This document shows positions 25,518 through 35,523 of a stretch of 64,000 bases of DNA, one piece after another. The DNA is from Psychrobacillus sp042945595 (GTDB lineage Bacteria > Bacillota > Bacilli > Bacillales_A > Planococcaceae). Position numbers and translations under genes: made by a program. Within the stretch, counting starts at the first letter, position 1. Each line of letters begins with the position of its first letter. A model generated the notes under the pieces. That model was not told the DNA's origin. It saw nothing but the letters and a program-made list of their open reading frames with translations, and made no database searches. The stretch lies in assembly GCF_042945595.1 (NCBI RefSeq), contig NZ_CP168493.1, forward strand, positions 2,852,001 through 2,916,000, read 5' to 3'.

Positions 25518-26327
25518 TTACTTATCTAGATAACGCACTGCAGGTTTGATCGTTAATCTTCTATATATAAATAGAATAATTGAAATTGCAATCGCAAGTA
25601 ACGAAACTACTTGAGCGGTTCTTAATTCCCCTACTAAATACAAGCTATCTGTACGCATTCCTTCTATAAAGAATCGCCCTACGGAGTACCATGTTAAATA
25701 GAACAAGAACATCTCGCCTCTAAGTAAGTTTACTTTACGAAGTAAAATTAATATAATGACTCCAATAATATTCCATACTGATTCATATAAAAATGTTGGA
25801 TGATAATATATTCCTTCAATATGCATTTGCTCGATAATCCAATTCGGAAGCTTCAAGTTTTCTAAAAAAGTTCTGGTAACTTCTCCACCATGTGCCTCTT
25901 GGTTCATGAAGTTCCCCCAACGCCCCACTGCTTGGCCAATTAATAAGCTCGGCGCCATTATATCCATTAGTTTCCAAAAAGAAGTACCTCTTTTTCGGGT
26001 AAAGAAATAAGCCGTTAAGAACGACGCAATTAATGCACCATGAATTGCAATTCCACCATGCCATATTTGAATAATTTTTTCTGGATTCTGACTATAAAAG
26101 TCCCATTTAAAGATAACGTAATATATTCTTGCACCAACAATTGCTAAAGGCACTCCCCAAATCAGTAAATCTGTTAAATATTCTTGATGAAACCCTCGCT
26201 TTACCATTTCCCTCTGTGCCACTATAAAAGCTAATATTATGCCACATGCAATAATTATTCCATACCATCTAACATCTATAGGTCCAAGTGAAAAAGCCAC
26301 TGGATTAATTGCTTGCAATAAAATCAT
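25518..26327 (-). CDS. lgt: Prolipoprotein diacylglyceryl transferase
   Basis: Lgt transfers diacylglycerol from phosphatidylglycerol to the lipobox cysteine of prolipoproteins at the membrane. The 269-residue protein has seven predicted membrane spans. Its signature is GQAVGRWGNFMNQEAHGGE (about 134-152), with the essential Arg and Asn. HGGIAIHGALIA is also family-specific. The several lipoproteins encoded at 44-55 kb would depend on it. It lies 24 bases downstream of hprK in the conserved operon. Confidence 0.97.
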   Translation of the reverse strand: MILLQAINPVAFSLGPIDVRWYGIIIACGIILAFIVAQREMVKRGFHQEYLTDLLIWGVPLAIVGARIYYVIFKWDFYSQNPEKIIQIWHGGIAIHGALIASFLTAYFFTRKRGTSFWKLMDIMAPSLLIGQAVGRWGNFMNQEAHGGEVTRTFLENLKLPNWIIEQMHIEGIYYHPTFLYESVWNIIGVIILILLRKVNLLRGEMFLFYLTWYSVGRFFIEGMRTDSLYLVGELRTAQVVSLLAIAISIILFIYRRLTIKPAVRYLDK

Positions 26328-26351
26328 ATGTAACTCCCTTCTGCCATTTCA

Positions 26352-27287
26352 TTAATATTCATTTTCTCCATTTTGGCTTATCACATCGTCTAAACGTTTT
26401 GCAAAGTCCTCTGCAGCATTCATACCCATTCGTTTTAAACGATGATTCATTGCTGCTACTTCAATAATTACAGACAAATTTCGTCCTGGACGTACTGGGA
26501 TTGTAAGTTTTGTGATAGCCGCATTTATTATTTCCATCTTTTCTTCTTCCAGCCCAAGCCGATCATATGTTTTTTCTGCATCCCATAATTCTAGTTCGAT
26601 TACTAGTGTGATCCGCTTATAACTACGAATTGCACTTGCTCCAAATAAAGTCATGATATCGATAATACCTAACCCGCGAATTTCAAGAAGATGCTCAATT
26701 AACTTTGGAGCACTGCCTACTAGTGTGTCTTCTCCTTCTTGCCTGATTTCTACGCAGTCATCTGCCACTAAACGATGACCTCTTTTCACTAGTTCCAGTG
26801 CGGTTTCACTTTTCCCAACACCACTTTTCCCAGTGATTAATACACCTACCCCGTATATATCCACCAATACTCCGTGAACAGCCGTTGTTGGAGCTAATCG
26901 ACTTTCTAAAAAATTGGTAAGCTTACTTGAGAATCTTGTGGTTGGAATATTTGTCGTTAATACGGGTACTGAATTTTTATTTGAAGCAACAATTAATTCT
27001 TCTGGAACTTCCATTCCATGCGAAATAATAATGACTGGTGTATCTGGCGCGCATAATTTGCTCATTCGTTCTTCTTTTTCTTTTGGTTTTAATAGCTGAA
27101 AAAAGGAAACTTCTGTTTTCCCTAAAAGTTGAATGCGATTGGATGGGTAATGCATGAAATAACCTGCCATTTCAATCCCTGGTCGAGAAATATCACTAAT
27201 GGCAATATGCCGACCAATTCCTTCTTCCCCACTTACTAAAGTAAGTTTGAACATTTCTTTAACGTCCTTTGTCGTCACATGAGGCAT
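26352..27287 (-). CDS. hprK: HPr kinase/phosphorylase
   Basis: HprK phosphorylates Ser46 of HPr and Crh with ATP and reverses this with phosphate, setting carbon catabolite repression. The 311-residue protein has a Walker A motif GKSGVGKS (153-160), VADDCVEIR and the C-terminal signature LEIRGLGIIDI, plus VRPGRNLSVIIEVAA. It heads the hprK-lgt-yvoD-ppaX-yvoF operon. Its partner Crh is encoded at 9.7 kb in this window and PpaX, which clears its by-product, is in the same operon. Confidence 0.97.
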   Translation of the reverse strand: MPHVTTKDVKEMFKLTLVSGEEGIGRHIAISDISRPGIEMAGYFMHYPSNRIQLLGKTEVSFFQLLKPKEKEERMSKLCAPDTPVIIISHGMEVPEELIVASNKNSVPVLTTNIPTTRFSSKLTNFLESRLAPTTAVHGVLVDIYGVGVLITGKSGVGKSETALELVKRGHRLVADDCVEIRQEGEDTLVGSAPKLIEHLLEIRGLGIIDIMTLFGASAIRSYKRITLVIELELWDAEKTYDRLGLEEEKMEIINAAITKLTIPVRPGRNLSVIIEVAAMNHRLKRMGMNAAEDFAKRLDDVISQNGENEY

Positions 27288-27408
27288 ACAATAAGGCTCC
27301 TTTCGCGCTACTGTTTTACATAGTTCTTATTTTAGCATGATTATTCTATTTAATAGTATCCATTTATCTTTTCTCTTTCTATTTATTATGAGAAGGAGTG
27401 ATTTATTT

Positions 27409-27957
27409 ATGAAAATTATGCTCGATGCAGGTCACGGACCAGAAACACCGGGAAAACGAACACCTGATGGGAAAATGAGAGAATTTGAATTTAATCAAGT
27501 AGTTGTACAACTAATGAAAATGGAACTACAGAAATGTGGAGTAATCGTCCTTCTAAGTCATTTAGGCACTTCAGATGTGCCCCTTATCGAAAGGACGACA
27601 TTAGCAAATAAATTAGGAGTAAATGCATTTATTTCCATTCATGCAAATGCATTCGGCTCTTCGTGGAATGATGTAAGTGGAATTGAAACTTTTACGTATA
27701 CAAAGCCTTCCAGCCATTCTAAAATACTTTCAAAGTTGATCCAAGACTCTATGTGTTCTACTACAAAGCGTACCAATCGCGGGGTGAAGAGAGCCAATTT
27801 CGCCGTGCTTCGCGATACAAAAATGCCTGCCGTTTTAGTAGAATGTGGCTTTATGACAAACAGAGCAGAAGCAGCATTACTACAATCTGCTTCTTATAGA
27901 AATCTTTGTTCTAATGCCATGGCGCACGCTATACTAAGTTGGAATAAGAAAAGCTGA
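27409..27957 (+). CDS. N-acetylmuramoyl-L-alanine amidase (Amidase_3), no signal peptide
   Basis: This 182-residue zinc amidase cleaves the bond between muramic acid and the stem peptide of peptidoglycan. The zinc ligands and catalytic Glu are visible in LDAGHG (His), MREFEFN (Glu), ISIHANAF (His) and VLVECGFMTN (Glu). There is no N-terminal signal peptide or cell-wall domain, which recalls small phage or spore amidases. AGAAGGAG stands ten bases before the ATG at 27409. The gene is monocistronic and divergent from hprK. Whether it acts in sporulation or lysis is open. Confidence 0.88.
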   Translation: MKIMLDAGHGPETPGKRTPDGKMREFEFNQVVVQLMKMELQKCGVIVLLSHLGTSDVPLIERTTLANKLGVNAFISIHANAFGSSWNDVSGIETFTYTKPSSHSKILSKLIQDSMCSTTKRTNRGVKRANFAVLRDTKMPAVLVECGFMTNRAEAALLQSASYRNLCSNAMAHAILSWNKKS

Positions 27958-27986
27958 CAGGAGCATACGCCCCTGTCAGCTTTTCT
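27947..27986. terminator. Bidirectional terminator between the amidase and yvlB
   Basis: AGAAAAGCTGACAGG pairs perfectly with CCTGTCAGCTTTTCT around ten bases, with T-runs on both strands between convergent genes. Confidence 0.9.
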
Positions 27987-27988
27987 GA

Positions 27989-29131
27989 TTACTCGCCATC
28001 TACTGTATATCGAACAAGGACAGTCCCAGTTTTTGCATTTCCGTAAACCCTTAGAGGCTCTGATTCAGATTCTACTATTTTCGTGAATCCAACTTTTTTA
28101 TTTAATAATTGTTCGGATTGTTTCAGTTGTGTAACATCTGCAAGCTGCACATCTATTCTTCCTAATTGAGAAGTAGCTTCTCCTTTTAACGAAACATCTT
28201 TCCGTACATATAATTCGACAGTTCCTGCTACTGCAGTTCCTTCTATTTTACGTGCTTCCTTATCTTTCGTCGTTAGAATAACATGTCCGCTGACAGACGA
28301 ACCTGCTACTTCCTTCAACTTTCCATCAACATAAATGCGTCCATTAATCGTTTCCACTTCAATGGAATCACCTACTACTTGTTGAACTTGAACCGATCCA
28401 TTTACCGTCTCAATATCCGCTCTTCCAAATTGTAATTCTTCCAAATTCACTTTTCCGTTTGTTGTTTTGACTTTAAACGAATTCGCTTCGATGTGGTTCG
28501 CCCTAAAATCACCATTAAATAAACGAGCTGATATATCATTATATGCTCTTTGAGGAACATATAGCGCAACTTGAACTGATGTTGTTTTCATGTCACTATA
28601 TATACGTAATTTATTTCCTTCTGCTTTAAAAAGAAAATCTCTGTGAAAACGATTTTTTGCTTCTTCTTCCGAAGAGTTTTTATAAGATTTAACAGTCACA
28701 TTTGCATGTGTATTAGATTCTTCCGTTGGGAAAATTTCCACTTTACCATTTGCAATATCTATAGAAATGTCATCATACTCTGCTTTCTCTACTACTAACT
28801 TTTCTTGGAAAACTACAGGTTCACCAAAAGGCATTTCAAATTCAAATTCTTTTATTTTATCTACAGTTCCTTGCAAGAAGTGCATAAAACGTTCTCCGAC
28901 TACCGTAAAATCCCTTTTCAAATCTTCTATAAAATCAGAGTTTTGTTGCTTGTGATACGAATGAGATTCAGCTTGTTCCGTTGATTTGTATTCCTCTTTT
29001 TTTTCCTGTTTTACTGGCTGAGCTACAGGTGTTGATTGCTTGCCAAGTGCTTCTAATAATATTAATGCTTCTTGTGCAGTAATTGTGCCATTTTCAACCA
29101 TATCCAAAATACGTTTACGTTCTTCTTGCAT
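27989..29131 (-). CDS. DUF4097 adhesin-like protein (YvlB/LiaX type)
   Basis: This 380-residue protein has a short N-terminal helical domain (residues 1-32, EERKRILDMVENGTITAQEALILLEALG) found in YvlB and LiaX. A charged linker follows, and then a long right-handed repeat domain of the DUF4097 type (about 110-375, for example VEIFPTEESNTHANVTVKS and ETVNGSVQVQQVVGD). There is no signal peptide. Relatives respond to cell-envelope stress. The gene is monocistronic. Function beyond envelope stress is unknown. Confidence 0.82.
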   Translation of the reverse strand: MQEERKRILDMVENGTITAQEALILLEALGKQSTPVAQPVKQEKKEEYKSTEQAESHSYHKQQNSDFIEDLKRDFTVVGERFMHFLQGTVDKIKEFEFEMPFGEPVVFQEKLVVEKAEYDDISIDIANGKVEIFPTEESNTHANVTVKSYKNSSEEEAKNRFHRDFLFKAEGNKLRIYSDMKTTSVQVALYVPQRAYNDISARLFNGDFRANHIEANSFKVKTTNGKVNLEELQFGRADIETVNGSVQVQQVVGDSIEVETINGRIYVDGKLKEVAGSSVSGHVILTTKDKEARKIEGTAVAGTVELYVRKDVSLKGEATSQLGRIDVQLADVTQLKQSEQLLNKKVGFTKIVESESEPLRVYGNAKTGTVLVRYTVDGE

Positions 29132-29208
29132 AGTGAAAGGCCTCCTCTTAAGTTAAAAGTCTGATTAACTTCTTACTCTACTTAATACGATTAAATGGAA
29201 AAAAGGTT

Positions 29209-32100
29209 TCACTTGGATTCTACTGCAACTTTTTTCTTTTTAGTCGCTTTTAATATTACTTCGTCCATTCTCCCTCGGTCGCGTTCCAAAATGGTTTTTA
29301 AATATTTCCCTGTGTAAGAGTCTTTTGTTTCAGCTATTTTTTCCGGTGTGCCTACTCCAACAATCATTCCACCTTTGTCGCCGCCTTCAGGACCCAAATC
29401 GATCATATAATCTGCTGTCTTAATCACATCTAAATTATGTTCAATAACTAGTACGGAGTCCCCATTTTCTACAAGACGTTGTAGTACCACAAGTAAACGT
29501 GCAATATCATCTACGTGTAAACCAGTTGTGGGCTCATCGAGAATATAAAATGATTTTCCGTTTGATCGTTTATGCAACTCGGAAGCAAGTTTTACACGTT
29601 GGGCTTCTCCCCCTGAGAGTGTCGTAGCTGGTTGACCTAACTCCATATACCCTAGACCCACGTCCACAATAGTTTGTAATTTACGGCTAATTTTCGGATG
29701 GTTTTCAAAAAACGCTAATCCATCCTCCACTGTCATTTTTAATACTTCCGCTATATTTTTCCCTTTATAATGTACTTCTAATGTTTCCCGATTATACCGT
29801 TTTCCATGACAAACTTCACAAGGGACATAGACGTCTGGTAAAAAGTGCATTTCAATTTTAATAATTCCATCTCCGCGACATGCTTCACAGCGTCCACCTT
29901 TTACATTAAAACTAAATCTCCCTTTTTTATACCCTCTCACTTTTGCTTCATTTGTCGCAGCATATAAGTCACGGATATCATCAAATACACCTGTATAGGT
30001 AGCGGGATTTGATCTTGGTGTTCGTCCAATAGGTGATTGGTCAATATCAATTACTTTTTCCAATTCCTCTATTCCTTCTATGCTTTTGTTTGCTCCCGGT
30101 TTCACTTTAGATCGGTTAAGCTTTTGTGCAAGCGACTTATAAAGAATTTCATTCACAAGCGTACTTTTCCCCGAACCAGAAACACCAGTTACTGCTGTAA
30201 ATACCCCTAAAGGAATATCTACATTGACATTTTTTAAGTTATTTTCAGAAGCCCCTTTAATTTTGATAAATCGTCCATCCGGCTTTCTTCTCTCTGTTGG
30301 TAAAGGGATGAATTTCTTACCACTTAAATACTGACCTGTGAGTGATTTTTTGTTTTTCATTACTTGTTCAGGTGTGCCTGCAGCGACGATTTCTCCTCCA
30401 CGAATTCCTGCTCCAGGACCAACATCGATTAAATAATCTGCTGCCATCATTGTGTCTTCATCATGCTCCACTACTATCAGCGTGTTACCAATATCACGCA
30501 TATTCTTTAATGTCTCGATTAATCGATCATTATCTCGTTGGTGCAAACCAATAGAAGGTTCATCTAAAATATATAAAACCCCTGTAAGCCTTGACCCTAT
30601 TTGAGTGGCTAGACGAATTCGTTGTGCTTCTCCACCAGATAATGTACCCGATGCACGATTCAACGTTAAGTAATCGAGACCGACATTTTCTAAAAAGCCA
30701 AGGCGTTCATTAATTTCTCTAAAAACTAAACGTGCAATTTGCATATCTTTTTCTGATAGTGTTAACTGATTAAAAAATCTATTTGCTTCTTCAATCGAAA
30801 ACTCCGTTACTTGCCCTATATGTAAGGAATCCACTTTCACTGCAAGCGTTTCTTCTTTTAATCGATAGCCTTTACAAGTAGGGCAATCATGCCGCCCCAT
30901 ATATTTTTCCATCTGTTCACGAATATAATCGGAGGATGTATCTTTATATCGACGTTCAATATTAGATAAAACCCCTTCAAATTGAATCTTGCTGTCTCGT
31001 ACTTGTCCAAATTCATTTTCATAGCGAAAATGGATTTGATCATCTCCAGAACCATACATAATCCTATTCCACTGGTCTATTGGCAATTTCTCCACAGGTA
31101 CATTCATTTTAATTTTGTAATGTTTGCATACTGCTTCTAATAATTTGGGATAGTACTGGGAACTTGTTGGCTGCCAAGCGACAATAGCCCCTTCTTCGAG
31201 TGTAAGTGTTTTATCGGGAACAACTAGTTCTGGATCCACTTCTAGTTTAGTTCCTAATCCATCACACTCTGGACATGCACCGAATGGACTGTTGAAAGAA
31301 AACATCCGTGGTTCTAGCTCTCCGATAGAAAAACCACAAATAGGACATGCATGATGCTCACTAAATAATATTTCCTCATTTTCCATCACATCAATTAATA
31401 CTCTTCCATCTGCAATTCGAAGTGCGGATTCCAACGAATCACTTAAGCGAGGTGCTACGCCTTCTTTCATCACAATTCGGTCAATCACTACTTCTATATT
31501 ATGTTTTTTATTTTTATCTAAATTAATATCGTCATCCAAATCCATTAACTCACCGTCAACTCGAACACGTACATATCCTTGTTTCTTCATATCTTCCAAC
31601 AATTTCACATGCGTACCTTTTCTGCCGGATACGATGGGAGCTAGTACTTGCATACGCGTTTTTTCAGGATATTCACTCAATCGATCGACCATTTGTTCAA
31701 TCGTTTGTGAACTAATCTCTGTTCCATGTGTAGGACATATCGGCTTCCCTACTCGAGCAAATAATAGACGTAAATAATCGTAAATTTCGGTTACAGTTGC
31801 TACCGTAGACCGTGGATTTTTACTCGTCGTTTTTTGGTCAATGGAAATGGCCGGTGAAAGACCTTCAATCACATCTACATCCGGTTTATCCATCTGCCCT
31901 AAAAATTGTCGTGCATAAGCTGATAGGGACTCGACATAACGTCTTTGTCCTTCTGCATAAATCGTATCAAATGCTAGAGAGGATTTTCCGGAACCAGATA
32001 ACCCTGTCATTACAACAAGCTTATCCCTTGGTATTTTTAAACTTACATTTTTTAAGTTATGTGCGCGTGCACCCTGTATTACAATCTCTTGATTTTTCAC
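29209..32100 (-). CDS. uvrA: Excinuclease ABC subunit A
   Basis: UvrA is the DNA damage sensor of nucleotide excision repair; it loads UvrB. The 963-residue protein has two ABC ATPase modules. The first Walker A is GLSGSGKSS (residue about 33), the second GVSGSGKST. Each has an LSGGEAQR signature. Zinc-finger pairs are CPIC...CPEC and CEAC...CEVC. The length is normal. It starts four bases after uvrB, and both are expected to be induced by the LexA box ahead of uvrB. Confidence 0.98.
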   Translation of the reverse strand: MKNQEIVIQGARAHNLKNVSLKIPRDKLVVMTGLSGSGKSSLAFDTIYAEGQRRYVESLSAYARQFLGQMDKPDVDVIEGLSPAISIDQKTTSKNPRSTVATVTEIYDYLRLLFARVGKPICPTHGTEISSQTIEQMVDRLSEYPEKTRMQVLAPIVSGRKGTHVKLLEDMKKQGYVRVRVDGELMDLDDDINLDKNKKHNIEVVIDRIVMKEGVAPRLSDSLESALRIADGRVLIDVMENEEILFSEHHACPICGFSIGELEPRMFSFNSPFGACPECDGLGTKLEVDPELVVPDKTLTLEEGAIVAWQPTSSQYYPKLLEAVCKHYKIKMNVPVEKLPIDQWNRIMYGSGDDQIHFRYENEFGQVRDSKIQFEGVLSNIERRYKDTSSDYIREQMEKYMGRHDCPTCKGYRLKEETLAVKVDSLHIGQVTEFSIEEANRFFNQLTLSEKDMQIARLVFREINERLGFLENVGLDYLTLNRASGTLSGGEAQRIRLATQIGSRLTGVLYILDEPSIGLHQRDNDRLIETLKNMRDIGNTLIVVEHDEDTMMAADYLIDVGPGAGIRGGEIVAAGTPEQVMKNKKSLTGQYLSGKKFIPLPTERRKPDGRFIKIKGASENNLKNVNVDIPLGVFTAVTGVSGSGKSTLVNEILYKSLAQKLNRSKVKPGANKSIEGIEELEKVIDIDQSPIGRTPRSNPATYTGVFDDIRDLYAATNEAKVRGYKKGRFSFNVKGGRCEACRGDGIIKIEMHFLPDVYVPCEVCHGKRYNRETLEVHYKGKNIAEVLKMTVEDGLAFFENHPKISRKLQTIVDVGLGYMELGQPATTLSGGEAQRVKLASELHKRSNGKSFYILDEPTTGLHVDDIARLLVVLQRLVENGDSVLVIEHNLDVIKTADYMIDLGPEGGDKGGMIVGVGTPEKIAETKDSYTGKYLKTILERDRGRMDEVILKATKKKKVAVESK

Positions 32101-32104
32101 AATA

Positions 32105-34087
32105 TCATCCTTCCAACTTCAATTCCAGTATTGCATCACGTAATTCTGCAGCACGTTCAAAGTTTAGCGCCTTAGCCGAATCCTTCATTTCTTTTTCAAG
32201 ATTTACTAATAAGTCCGCTTTTTCTTCTTTTGTTAGTGCTTTTCCACTCGTTAATTTTTGTGCATAAGTTGCTTCTTCTTCTGCAACTTGTGATGCACGA
32301 ATTACTTCTCTTATTTTCTTCTCGATTGTTTTCGGGGTAATTCCATGCTTTTCATTGTATTCCATTTGAATGGTACGTCTACGGTCTGTTTCATCGATTG
32401 CTTTGCGCATGGAATCAGTCATTCTATCTGCGTACATTATTACTGTTCCATGTGAATTTCGTGCAGCTCGTCCAATCGTTTGAATTAAGGAACGTTCGGA
32501 GCGTAAAAATCCTTCTTTATCAGCATCTAAAATAGCAACAAGTGATACTTCTGGAATGTCGATACCTTCACGAAGTAAGTTAATCCCGATCAATACATCA
32601 TACGTTCCTAAACGGAGTTCTCGTATAATTTCAATTCGTTCCAATGTTTTTATTTCTGAGTGTAGATATTGAACTTTAATTCCTATTTCTTTTAAATAGT
32701 CGGTCAAATCCTCTGACATTTTCTTCGTTAATGTTGTAATTAGCACTCGCTCATTTTTTAAGGCTCTCTCATGTATTTCATTGATTAAGTCATCTATTTG
32801 ACCTTCAATTGGCTTCACTGTAATGACTGGATCTAGTAGCCCAGTTGGACGAATAATTTGTTCAACCATATCAGGAGTATGCTCTAACTCATATGCACCC
32901 GGTGTCGCTGAGACGAAGATAGCTTGATGAACATGGTCTTCATATTCGCCAAAAGTAAGTGGGCGGTTATCAAGCGCAGATGGTAATCGGAAACCATGAT
33001 TTACTAGCACCGACTTTCTTGCTTGGTCACCATTAAACATTCCTCTTACTTGTGGCAATGAAACATGGCTTTCATCTACTACTAGTAAAAAGTCTTTCGG
33101 AAAATAGTCAAGGAGTGTATATGGTGTCGCCCCTGCTTCTCGTAAAGTTAGATGACGAGAGTAGTTTTCAATTCCTGAACAAAAACCCATTTCTCTCATC
33201 ATTTCTAAATCATAATTTGTTCGCTGTTCCAATCGTTGCGCTTCGAGTAACTTGTCTTCACTACGTAAAACTTTAAGCTGTTCCTCTAATTCTTTTTCTA
33301 TATTTTCTATAGCAAGAAGCATTTTTTCTTCACGTGTAACGAAGTGAGATGCTGGAAATATCGCTACATGATCTCGTTCTGCTAATATTTCCCCGGTTAA
33401 TGCATTCACTTCACGTATTCGATCGATTTCATCTCCAAAAAACTCCACACGAAGACAGTTTTCATCACGAGAAGCTGGAAAAATTTCTACAACATCCCCA
33501 CGTACGCGAAAAGTCCCACGTGTAAAACTAATATCATTTCGTTCATATTGAATATCAACTAACTTTCGCAGTAACTGGTTCCTTTCAATTTCCATGTTGG
33601 TTCGAAGTGAAACGACCATTTCTTTATATTCTTCAGGATTTCCCAAACCATATATACACGAAACCGATGCAATAATAATGACATCTTTTCTCTCGAATAA
33701 GGAAGAGGTGGCGGAGTGACGAAGCTTATCAATTTCTTCGTTTATACTCGAATCCTTTTCTATGTACGTGTCCGTTTGCGGTACATACGCTTCCGGTTGA
33801 AAATAATCATAATAGCTGACGAAATATTCTACTGCATTATTCGGAAAGAACTCTTTAAACTCACTATACAGTTGTCCTGCAAGTGTTTTATTATGAGCCA
33901 TCACTAAAGTTGGCTTATTTATTTGTTGAATAACATTGGAAATCGTAAACGTTTTCCCAGTACCTGTTGCACCAAGTAACGTTTGGTGTTTTTTACCTTC
34001 TCGAACACCTTCTACTAATTGTTCGATTGCCCTTATTTGATCCCCTGCTGGCTCATACGGAGCTTGCAATTCGAATAGTTGATCCAT
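32105..34087 (-). CDS. uvrB: Excinuclease ABC subunit B
   Basis: UvrB verifies the lesion, recruits UvrC and uses ATP to open DNA. The 660-residue helicase-like protein has Walker A GATGTGKT (39-46), the beta-hairpin region YYDYFQPEAYVPQTDTYIEK, DESHVSLPQ and QTIGRAARNSHG. A C-terminal UVR motif binds UvrC (EKEMKDSAKALNFERAAELR, about 625-655). GGAGG precedes the ATG. It is first in uvrB-uvrA, with a LexA-type box about 65 bp upstream. The csbA gene often found upstream is absent. Confidence 0.98.
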   Translation of the reverse strand: MDQLFELQAPYEPAGDQIRAIEQLVEGVREGKKHQTLLGATGTGKTFTISNVIQQINKPTLVMAHNKTLAGQLYSEFKEFFPNNAVEYFVSYYDYFQPEAYVPQTDTYIEKDSSINEEIDKLRHSATSSLFERKDVIIIASVSCIYGLGNPEEYKEMVVSLRTNMEIERNQLLRKLVDIQYERNDISFTRGTFRVRGDVVEIFPASRDENCLRVEFFGDEIDRIREVNALTGEILAERDHVAIFPASHFVTREEKMLLAIENIEKELEEQLKVLRSEDKLLEAQRLEQRTNYDLEMMREMGFCSGIENYSRHLTLREAGATPYTLLDYFPKDFLLVVDESHVSLPQVRGMFNGDQARKSVLVNHGFRLPSALDNRPLTFGEYEDHVHQAIFVSATPGAYELEHTPDMVEQIIRPTGLLDPVITVKPIEGQIDDLINEIHERALKNERVLITTLTKKMSEDLTDYLKEIGIKVQYLHSEIKTLERIEIIRELRLGTYDVLIGINLLREGIDIPEVSLVAILDADKEGFLRSERSLIQTIGRAARNSHGTVIMYADRMTDSMRKAIDETDRRRTIQMEYNEKHGITPKTIEKKIREVIRASQVAEEEATYAQKLTSGKALTKEEKADLLVNLEKEMKDSAKALNFERAAELRDAILELKLEG

Positions 34088-34151
34088 AGTATGCCTCCTA
34101 CGGTTTAGATGTTTTTAGTTTAACATAATTCGCTTTTAAAAACGAAGAAAA

Positions 34152-34165
34152 CGAACGTATGTTTT
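34152..34165. promoter_or_regulatory. LexA (SOS) box upstream of uvrB
   Basis: CGAACGTATGTTTT matches the Bacillus LexA consensus CGAACRNRYGTTYC at 13 of 14 positions. It predicts DNA-damage induction of uvrBA. Confidence 0.8.
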
Positions 34166-34180
34166 TCAAATTAGAAAAGA

Positions 34181-34206
34181 AAAACCGCTCTGCATAAGCG
34201 GCTTTT
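34181..34206 (-). terminator. Terminator of the IDEAL-domain gene
   Basis: Minus strand: AAAGCCGCT...AGCGGTTTTTC. It overlaps the stop codon of the gene at 34205. Confidence 0.7.
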
Positions 34207-34441
34207 ACCTTGTACTTTGTAATTGTTGTAATGCTTTCGTATACTTCATAAATGTTACTTGATCTTTTTGATCAAGGGCCTCATCTATCAATCTTAATAA
34301 TCGATAACTACTTTGTTCCCGGTGGACAATGTTCAAAAACATATCAAGATATATTTCATTTAACAATTTTTCGGCAGAACTTTCTTTCCCGGTTTGACCC
34401 ATTGCTTTCAAAAAATCTGCATATGAATATTGTTTGTCCAT
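34205..34441 (-). CDS. Small IDEAL-domain protein
   Basis: This 78-residue protein ends with an IDEAL domain (about residues 45-75, LLRLIDEALDQKDQVTFMKYTKAL), a short helical module named for its sequence and found in Bacillales proteins such as YpiB. The rest is helical and soluble. I chose the ATG at 34441, six bases after GGGGTG; upstream GTG and ATG at 34450 and 34447 overlap the ribosome site. It lies divergently next to comK. Biochemical function is unknown. Confidence 0.7.
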   Translation of the reverse strand: MDKQYSYADFLKAMGQTGKESSAEKLLNEIYLDMFLNIVHREQSSYRLLRLIDEALDQKDQVTFMKYTKALQQLQSTR

Positions 34442-34618
34442 TTCCATCACCCCGATGTCTTTTTACCATTATATAAAAGTAAAACAAGAGTTGCAATCAT
34501 TTTGAGAAAATTTTGATTTTGAGATTAGTTTAAAAATTTTAAAAATTCGTTATATTTACTTGATTTTTTTCCATATTTAACTATAATTGATGTATAAACT
34601 ACTAAGGAGTGAATATGT

Positions 34619-35161
34619 ATGACAATAAAAGCAGATGATAAATCCTTCCTAGTTTCATTTGAAACTGCGGTACTACAACCAATTCGAATAAATAACAAGA
34701 TTTATACGAAGGTTACTAATATTTCAGGAGAATCCACCATTATAGGCAAAAAGCCTTATGATATTGTTCGGCAATCATGCGCCTATTACGGTTCTACTTT
34801 CCAACAAGCTAAACAACTTTCCAAAGATACGCTAGGCAATTATCTTAAACTCCCTATAGTTGTTGCTCATGACTATGGAAATCCTTTTATTTTAATACCA
34901 CTCTTGTCTCCTAAATCGGATTTAAATGTTTGGTTTTCACTTAAAGCCATCGAAAGACTTGAAGCAAGTGAGGGAGGCTGTACGGTAGTATTAACAAATG
35001 GCGAAAAGATTATGGTAAATTCCTCCACCGTTACGTTAAGTAAACAAGTTGGGTTTGCAAATCTTTTAAATACGCATTTTCTTAAACGAATGAGCCGTCT
35101 ATCACATAACGAATTTTTAACATCCAGAAATCAATTTTTCCAAAAAAGTTTCCAAGATTAA
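34619..35161 (+). CDS. comK: Competence transcription factor ComK
   Basis: ComK is the master activator of DNA uptake genes in Bacillales and activates its own gene. The 180-residue protein has the family hallmarks: ETAVLQPI near the N-terminus, YDIVRQSCAYYGSTFQQAKQ (about 42-61), LPIVVAHDYGNPFILIPLLSPKSDLNVWFSLKAI and a C-terminal basic segment. AAGGAG precedes the ATG. The upstream 130 bp is rich in A- and T-tracts (for example GAAAATTTTGATTTTGA), where ComK boxes would be expected, but I could not define one exactly. It is monocistronic. Confidence 0.88.
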   Translation: MTIKADDKSFLVSFETAVLQPIRINNKIYTKVTNISGESTIIGKKPYDIVRQSCAYYGSTFQQAKQLSKDTLGNYLKLPIVVAHDYGNPFILIPLLSPKSDLNVWFSLKAIERLEASEGGCTVVLTNGEKIMVNSSTVTLSKQVGFANLLNTHFLKRMSRLSHNEFLTSRNQFFQKSFQD

Positions 35162-35523
35162 CAAATTTTTTCCACAAGGGTGAAGTACATAGAAATTAGT
35201 TCCTCCACTCTATTACGAAGGCGGACGTTTAGGTAACGACGATGTTCTTCATACCCACCATGAAAAAAAATATACTCAGTGAACATATCATCCCCTTCAC
35301 CACGAAGAACCTTCATACTATGTCGTTTCATATATATATGCGTTTCTTTTAATTCTTTTTGTACTTGCTTTGCAGCTTCTTCTACCATAGATATATATGG
35401 ACGTTTCAATTTAAAGGGAGCTTGCTCGAAAATAATTCGATCTTTTTCTAAAATTGTTAATACCATCGGGAGATAGATCATGTTTTCTAAATATGGTATT
35501 GATTCTTCCGGTATAAGCGGCAT
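35158..35523 (-). CDS. YhjD-like conserved protein
   Basis: This 121-residue soluble protein resembles B. subtilis YhjD: IYLPMVLTILEKDRIIFEQAPFK, then TEYIFFHGGYEEHRRYLN and a C-terminal helix. No known enzymatic motif or DNA-binding helix-turn-helix is obvious. I chose the ATG at 35523, seven bases after GGGAG, and reject the upstream in-frame start at 35592, which lacks a ribosome site. Its stop overlaps the comK stop region in a tail-to-tail arrangement (4 bp). Function unknown. Confidence 0.78.
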   Translation of the reverse strand: MPLIPEESIPYLENMIYLPMVLTILEKDRIIFEQAPFKLKRPYISMVEEAAKQVQKELKETHIYMKRHSMKVLRGEGDDMFTEYIFFHGGYEEHRRYLNVRLRNRVEELISMYFTLVEKIC

